This document shows, in pieces, positions 33,091 to 37,266 of a stretch of 37,266 nucleotides of DNA. The first letter of the stretch is position 1. The number at the start of each line of letters is the position of its first letter. The DNA is from Pseudobdellovibrio sp. GTDB lineage: Bacteria; Bdellovibrionota; Bdellovibrionia; Bdellovibrionales; Bdellovibrionaceae. The stretch lies in contig JAJFMT010000018.1 of the NCBI GenBank assembly GCA_020696855.1, positions 1 through 37,266 of the forward strand, written 5' to 3'. The translations under genes were made by a program, and so were the position numbers. The notes beneath the pieces were generated by a model that was given only the letters and a program-made list of their open reading frames with translations, made no database searches and was not told the DNA's origin.

Positions 33091-33106
33091 ATTCCTCGTG
33101 AGGAAT
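33091..33106 (-). promoter_or_regulatory. Inverted repeat containing the metalloprotease ribosome site
   Basis: ATTCCTC and GAGGAAT are separated by 2 nt. As RNA on the minus strand they fold with a 4-nt loop. The GAGGA arm is the Shine-Dalgarno of the gene starting at 33084. Folding would hide it, giving possible translational control. Confidence 0.4.
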
Positions 33107-33231
33107 TCAAATGCACAGGAAGTTCCACTTTAAAGCCTATATATTTGATTTAAGTGACATTTTTTGTCTAAAATCGATACAGTCACCAAAAATGGCTGGC
33201 CGCATCGCAAGTGTTCTTAATGACACTTTGC

Positions 33232-33243
33232 TTAATGCATTAA
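33232..33243. promoter_or_regulatory. 12-bp palindrome upstream of the S1/P1 nuclease
   Basis: TTAATGCATTAA lies about 60 bp before the nuclease ATG, in the 219-bp region shared with the divergent metalloprotease-like gene. It may be an operator; AT-rich chance is possible. On the minus strand a TATATA-type -10 is visible nearer the metalloprotease. Confidence 0.25.
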
Positions 33244-33303
33244 ATCTCATGACAAAGGTCCAGTTTACTATTCATATGCAGAATAACAGAAGCGAGGTAA
33301 TGC

Positions 33304-34326
33304 ATGATAAAGCATTTCTTAGTAGCAGGGGTTCTGTCTTTAATTTCGATCAATGTTTTCGGCTGGGGTGCAGTCGGTCACCGTGCATCTGCAAAAGTTG
33401 CGTGGGCTTATCTTGATCAGGAAACCCGCGAAAAAGTTTTAACAATGTTAAACGGCGGCGATATCGCTGCAGCTTCTACCTGGCCGGATTCAGCCCGCGG
33501 AAAACCGGAATGGAAATTTTCAATTTGGTTTCACTTCGAAAAAGCACCGGACAATGTAACATACCTCGATAATTTAAAATCTCAGGATCCAGGTCTTCGC
33601 CGTTTAGGCGGATTACTGGAAGCTCTTTATGTTGCCGAAGATGTTGTAAAAAATCCTGAATCAACAGTTGAAGATAAAGCGATTGCTTTGAAGTTTGTTG
33701 TTCACTGTATCGGAGATATTCATCAGCCGTTACACACAGGACGCCCTGAAGATATGAGCGGAAACAAAGTTCCTGTGAAGTGGTTAGGATCTGATACGAA
33801 TCTTCACGCCGTATGGGATTCTCAGATAATCTACTTGGGTCATAAAAAGGTTTTAAATCCTTCTGCAAGCAACTACTGGTTTGAAGCCGATGCATCTGCA
33901 AATGATTCTGCACAAAACTACGCAGATTATCTCGTAACAAAATTTAAAGATTACAAACCGGACCCGGCATTATTCGTGAAATATGATGACTGGATGCATG
34001 AATCAATGGTTCCACGCAAAGACGCATACGATTTTAAAAATTTAAGCGAGCAGGAATACACAAATAAATTTTTAGAAACCGTTGATCAAAGAATTTTCTT
34101 AGCAGGTCTTCGAATTGCGTTTGTTCTGAAACGGCTTGTTCACCAGGAACCTGTGACTGAACCAATGACTATTCTTCGCCGCGCGATCGAAAACATCGTT
34201 GGTGATTTTACTCAGTTTGTGATTTTGAAGCCTCGTCTGCCGGCTGCAAAGCCGCCACAGCAGCCGAACCCGGTTCAACCAGTGCCGCAACCGGTACCGG
34301 AGCCAGAACCACAGCCTAGCCGCTAG
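33304..34326 (+). CDS. Secreted S1/P1-family zinc nuclease
   Basis: A 340-residue protein with a signal peptide cleaved before Trp21 (VFG/WGAVGH), the N-terminal Trp that this family uses as a zinc ligand. All nine zinc ligands are visible with family spacing: Trp21, His26, Asp62, His77, His134, Asp138, His144, His168 and Asp172. It should cut single-stranded DNA and RNA and remove 3' phosphates in the periplasm or outside the cell. The last 30 residues are a Pro/Gln-rich tail absent from most members. The GAGG ribosome site is good. The gene ends in a strong terminator. In a predator or scavenger it would digest released nucleic acid; that role is inference. Confidence 0.95.
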   Translation: MIKHFLVAGVLSLISINVFGWGAVGHRASAKVAWAYLDQETREKVLTMLNGGDIAAASTWPDSARGKPEWKFSIWFHFEKAPDNVTYLDNLKSQDPGLRRLGGLLEALYVAEDVVKNPESTVEDKAIALKFVVHCIGDIHQPLHTGRPEDMSGNKVPVKWLGSDTNLHAVWDSQIIYLGHKKVLNPSASNYWFEADASANDSAQNYADYLVTKFKDYKPDPALFVKYDDWMHESMVPRKDAYDFKNLSEQEYTNKFLETVDQRIFLAGLRIAFVLKRLVHQEPVTEPMTILRRAIENIVGDFTQFVILKPRLPAAKPPQQPNPVQPVPQPVPEPEPQPSR

Positions 34327-34378
34327 ATGATTGCAGTTTTTTACTGCTGGAACAAAAATAAATTATTTACTCAAGAAT

Positions 34379-34410
34379 ACCGAAAGCTCTAACTTTCGGT
34401 TTCTTTTTTG
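34379..34410 (+). terminator. Rho-independent terminator of the nuclease gene
   Basis: ACCGAAAG and CTTTCGGT form a perfect 8-bp stem with a 6-nt loop, followed by TTCTTTTTT. The stop codon of the opposite-strand MFS gene lies in the loop, so the terminator is built into that gene's last codons. Confidence 0.85.
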
Positions 34411-35621
34411 GTATGCGTGGAACTGTAACTCCAGAACTTCGGTAATAGCCAGATGCAGGAAAGTGTTGCGGCGATACAAATGATTCCGCCCGATAAAATT
34501 GAAACAAAATTAGAACTCAGCGAGGCCACATAACCTGCACGGGCGTTTCCAAGCATGGGGCCACTCATGTAGCTGAGCATTTCAATAGAGGCTAAGCGTC
34601 CACGTCTGGACGCGGGGATTGTTTCATTCCAGATGGCACTTCTGAAAACAGCACTGATCATGTCAAATGCGCCTGCAAAGGCGAGACAAATAAAAGCAAG
34701 TTCGAGAGAGTGAGCGAAGGCAAGAGCAACAATCGCCACGCCCCAAGCGGTAGCGGCCAGAATGACGGCTGCGCCTCTGCGGTGAATCTTCTGTGTCCAT
34801 CCGCTGAATAAAGAAATCACAAGACTTCCTGCAGGAATGGCCGCGTAAAGCCAGCCCGCTGCTTTTGCTCCGCCCCAGTTTGCAGCCATCGCAGGATACA
34901 AAGCCATCGGCATTGCAAAAATCATCGCTAAGATATCTACCAGATAAGTTCCCACCAGTTCAGCGCGGGAAAGCGCGTAACGTAATCCTTCTTTGATGGA
35001 CTGCCACGTGTTCGTCATCTCTGAAAGCGGTTTGAAGTCAGGAACTTTGACCTGATACAAAAAATAAATGGAACCGGCGAACGAAAGAAAATCCAGAAAG
35101 TAAATCGTCTTTAATCCGTAGTGAGCAATAATAAAACCGCTCAGTGCGGGACCCGAAATCGCACAGAAGCTGAACTTAAAAGAATTCAAAGCTGCAATTT
35201 GAGTTAAATGCTCCGGTTCTACGATCTGTGGAGTTAAAGCCTCCATTGCAGGCCGGTGAAACCCGTTCAGCGCACTCATTGTGGCCGCGATAACAAACAC
35301 AAGCCAGACTTGCGGCGAAGGCACAAATGCATTCAGGCAAAGTATGGCAGAGGCGATGGCTAAAAGAATTTCAGCACGAATAATAATTTTTCTGCGGTTC
35401 ATGGAATCGGCAACGACTCCCCCCATGAGGCCGAAAATTAAAAGAGGAACCAGTTGAATAGAACCTAGGATTCCCACCCAGAAAGACGACTTTGTCAGAT
35501 CGTAAATTTGATAAGGGATAGCAACGTAAGTCATCATGCTTCCCATATATGAGATGAATTGAGCCAAATAAAGTTTTCGGTAGTTGGGATTTGTTTTTAA
35601 TAAATTCAGGTTAATAAGCAT
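34389..35621 (-). CDS. MFS transporter (EntS/MFS_3-like)
   Basis: A 410-residue membrane protein with about 12 hydrophobic segments. GGVVADSMNRRKIII after the second segment is the MFS cytoplasmic-loop motif (G-x3-D-x2-x-R-R). Overall order and the FISYMGSMMTYVAIPYQIYDLT start resemble the EntS-like multidrug and siderophore exporters. The substrate is unknown. Its start overlaps the end of the pgeF-like gene by 16 bp without a clear ribosome site, so it depends on upstream translation. Confidence 0.85.
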   Translation of the reverse strand: MLINLNLLKTNPNYRKLYLAQFISYMGSMMTYVAIPYQIYDLTKSSFWVGILGSIQLVPLLIFGLMGGVVADSMNRRKIIIRAEILLAIASAILCLNAFVPSPQVWLVFVIAATMSALNGFHRPAMEALTPQIVEPEHLTQIAALNSFKFSFCAISGPALSGFIIAHYGLKTIYFLDFLSFAGSIYFLYQVKVPDFKPLSEMTNTWQSIKEGLRYALSRAELVGTYLVDILAMIFAMPMALYPAMAANWGGAKAAGWLYAAIPAGSLVISLFSGWTQKIHRRGAAVILAATAWGVAIVALAFAHSLELAFICLAFAGAFDMISAVFRSAIWNETIPASRRGRLASIEMLSYMSGPMLGNARAGYVASLSSNFVSILSGGIICIAATLSCIWLLPKFWSYSSTHTKKETES

Positions 35622-36277
35622 ATGAAGCTGAGATTTCTTTCAGATGAGAGTTTGCCGCGGCGGTAAGAATAAAAATCTTCATTTGTTTTCGTGTCGATTG
35701 AACTGAATACACTGTTCATGACTCCTGAAGTAGCTACAATCTGATTTTGTGCTATTTTATTCAAGTTCACATAGTATTTATTATTCTGAAAAACACTGTA
35801 TGACGACACCTGCGGGCTGCGGCTCATGGCAACCAGCTGATCAAAAACATCACGGTCCACTTCGAAACTGTTCTGCTGAATCGAAGGCCCACAAAAAATT
35901 CTGAACCGTTTTTCATCGCTGCCGGTGTAAATCAGCTGCTTAAGAGTTTTTTCAATAATTCCGTTCGCAACGCCTCTCCAGCCGGCGTGTATGGCGGTTA
36001 CCCGATGAGTCTGTTCACAGTGAATCATCAGCGGCATGCAATCAGCCGTGGCAATAAGAAGAGCCTTTCGCGGTTCGGCTGTCCAGTGGGCGTCGGCCTC
36101 GCGCAATTCAGATGAAGCCGGCAAAAAAATATCAGAGTGCGTTTGCTTGACGCGTAGAAATTTTAAATCGGGGAATTCGTTTTCAAATTGGGCCAGTTCG
36201 CCTTTTTTATTTCCGAAAAAGATTAATACTTTTTCATCTCTGTAGCCGAAGCCGAGGTCACTTTGAAAGTACTTCAC
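35606..36277 (-). CDS. pgeF: Laccase-domain protein, peptidoglycan-editing factor PgeF/YfiH family
   Basis: A 223-residue protein with the conserved metal-binding residues of the family: His47 in KQTHSD, Cys80 in TADCMPL and His97 in AIHAGWRG. FCGPSIQQNSFEV is the later conserved block. Family members are zinc or copper enzymes; in E. coli the protein prevents incorporation of the wrong amino acid into peptidoglycan by removing aberrant precursors. Start is GTG at 36277, overlapping the rluD-like gene by 20 bp. It is commonly next to rluD in bacteria, which supports both calls. Confidence 0.9.
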   Translation of the reverse strand: MKYFQSDLGFGYRDEKVLIFFGNKKGELAQFENEFPDLKFLRVKQTHSDIFLPASSELREADAHWTAEPRKALLIATADCMPLMIHCEQTHRVTAIHAGWRGVANGIIEKTLKQLIYTGSDEKRFRIFCGPSIQQNSFEVDRDVFDQLVAMSRSPQVSSYSVFQNNKYYVNLNKIAQNQIVATSGVMNSVFSSIDTKTNEDFYSYRRGKLSSERNLSFICLLT

Positions 36278-37244
36278 GTTTAAATCCGAGCTCTAATAAT
36301 TTATTTTCATCTGTCTGCGGCCATGGTGCCTTGAATTCAAGGTACTCTCTTGTGCGGGGGTGCTCAATTCCCAGCTCTGCAGCATGCAGGTAAAATCTTT
36401 GTAATCCAAGTTCTTTTGCTTTTTTTAAAGAATAACCATACAGCATATCACCAACCAATGGGTGACCCAGCTCACTCATGTGCACCCGGATCTGATGTGT
36501 GCGACCAGTTTCAAGTTTAATTTTCAGATAGCTCATGTTGGCCTGATGAGCCAGCCGTGTAAAATGCGTAACGGCCCACTTTCCGGATTCAAAACCTTCG
36601 GTAAATTCTGAAACAATTTTATTGTTCAAACGCACGGAAGCATAGCGTTTACGGTCGACCGGATGACGGGCCAGATACGACCTGCAGGTGCCTGAAGGCC
36701 GTAAAATATTTTTATCAACAAGCGCATAATAAATTCTGTGCGCGGTTTTATTTTTAAACTGCGCCGACAGAATTTCGTGGGCGAAGTCATTTTTTGCAAC
36801 AACAAGCAGCCCGCTTGTTTCTTTATCGATACGGTGAACGATTCCGGGCCGTTCTTCATACTTCATCGAAAGATTTTTGGTGTGGTGTAAGAGTGCATTC
36901 ACAAGCGTGTCCTGCTGATGCCCGGCAGACGGATGTACGACAAGCCCCGCAGGCTTATTCACGATAATAAGGTCATCGTCTTCAAACAAAATTTCAAGTT
37001 TCAGATCGTAAGGAACAAGCTCAGTCGGCTGGGGTTCAGGTAAATTGATTTCAACCACTTGGCCCGTGCTGACAGCCATTGAGGCTTTTGCCGGCTTGCC
37101 GTTAACAGTAATACAGTTCTTTTCTATGAGATTCTGGGCCAGAGTGCGCGAATTGATTTCTTCCAGTGATGAAAGAAACTTATCCAAACGGATTCCTTCG
37201 CTGTCTTCGGTAATTTTAACTTTTATGGAACTTTTAGTTTTCAA
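36258..37244 (-). CDS. rluD: 23S rRNA pseudouridine synthase, RluD type
   Basis: A 328-residue enzyme with an N-terminal S4 RNA-binding domain (GIRLDKFLSS...ITVNGKPAKAS, residues 17-55) and the RluA-family catalytic core. NKPAGLVVHPS and GIVHRIDKETSGLLVVAK, with catalytic Asp140, plus GRTHQIRVH are all present. RluD types isomerise uridines in helix 69 of 23S rRNA. The start is a TTG at 37244 with a weak ribosome site, overlapping the end of the upstream gene by 11 bp. Alternative starts would cut the S4 domain. It leads into pgeF and the MFS gene by overlaps. Confidence 0.93.
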   Translation of the reverse strand: MKTKSSIKVKITEDSEGIRLDKFLSSLEEINSRTLAQNLIEKNCITVNGKPAKASMAVSTGQVVEINLPEPQPTELVPYDLKLEILFEDDDLIIVNKPAGLVVHPSAGHQQDTLVNALLHHTKNLSMKYEERPGIVHRIDKETSGLLVVAKNDFAHEILSAQFKNKTAHRIYYALVDKNILRPSGTCRSYLARHPVDRKRYASVRLNNKIVSEFTEGFESGKWAVTHFTRLAHQANMSYLKIKLETGRTHQIRVHMSELGHPLVGDMLYGYSLKKAKELGLQRFYLHAAELGIEHPRTREYLEFKAPWPQTDENKLLELGFKREVLSK

Positions 37245-37266
37245 TTTTCTTACGGAACAGGCGCAT
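37234..37266 (-). CDS. 3' end of an upstream gene, partial
   Basis: The last bases of the window on the minus strand read as 10 codons (MRLFRKKIEN) and a TAA that overlaps the rluD start. The Met may be internal. Its position just upstream of an rluD gene is where lipoprotein signal peptidase lspA is often found, and the basic tail would suit a membrane protein's cytoplasmic end. That identity is a guess. Confidence 0.4.
   Translation of the reverse strand: MRLFRKKIEN

Noticed and set aside
33476..33940. 154-codon minus-strand frame inside the S1/P1 nuclease gene
   Set aside because: It lies wholly inside a gene with all nine zinc ligands intact, with no ribosome site or domain of its own.

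Overview
The window looks like chromosomal DNA of a Gram-negative bacterium with an active export and lipoprotein system. My best guess is the Bdellovibrio group (Bdellovibrionota). The grounds are several lipoproteins with an FQNC lipobox, many secreted degradative or surface proteins, c-type cytochromes, and very tight gene packing with ATGA/TTGA/GTGA overlaps. That assignment is inferred from gene style; no rRNA or other marker gene is present. I see no tRNA, rRNA, CRISPR, insertion sequence or phage gene.

Region 1 (1-9851). The left edge cuts a large secreted lipoprotein with a Ser/Thr/Gly repeat. Next come a HExxH-type putative peptide beta-hydroxylase and a secreted seven-repeat FG-GAP/ASPIC-UnbV protein. 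A divergent set of three different 2-oxoglutarate/Fe(II) oxygenases follows: an Asp/Asn beta-hydroxylase-like protein on the minus strand, and a PhyH protein plus a second HxD...H oxygenase on the plus strand. A Tat-exported orphan TRAP-type solute receptor, a small acidic protein and a small secreted Ala/Pro-tailed protein complete the region.

Region 2 (10025-16726). A small secreted protein and a TerC membrane protein precede a compact island. On the minus strand an E1-like (ThiF/MoeB) protein, a PLP-dependent cysteine-synthase-like enzyme and a cytoplasmic GAF hybrid histidine kinase form a probable operon. Facing away from it is a GNAT-fold protein resembling N-acyl amino acid or autoinducer synthases. 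It is met tail-to-tail by a protein with an HTH-like N-terminus and a V4R-like ligand-binding C-terminus. My reading is a candidate 'make a small molecule and sense it' module. It is the window's best lead for something undescribed.

Region 3 (16707-24458, minus). A four-gene operon encodes a two-haem-motif lipoprotein cytochrome, a periplasmic protein, a membrane-anchored two-haem-motif cytochrome and a Tat-exported GMC-family flavoprotein. This looks like a periplasmic dehydrogenase that passes electrons to c-haems.

Region 4 (24764-30640, plus). After a roughly 480-bp leader region that may encode a 41-residue leader peptide, four genes are linked by successive ATGA overlaps. They encode two VWA lipoproteins with calcium-binding type-3 repeats, a VWA-less paralogue, and a Cys-rich secreted protein ending in a long Pro-Ala tract. 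They probably build a surface complex.

Region 5 (30754-37266). Here are small secreted proteins, an exported HExxH metalloprotease-like protein, and a complete S1/P1 nuclease with a terminator. The window ends with an overlapping housekeeping operon on the minus strand: RluD-type pseudouridine synthase, PgeF-type laccase-domain protein and an MFS exporter. The last 11 codons of an upstream gene lie at the right edge.
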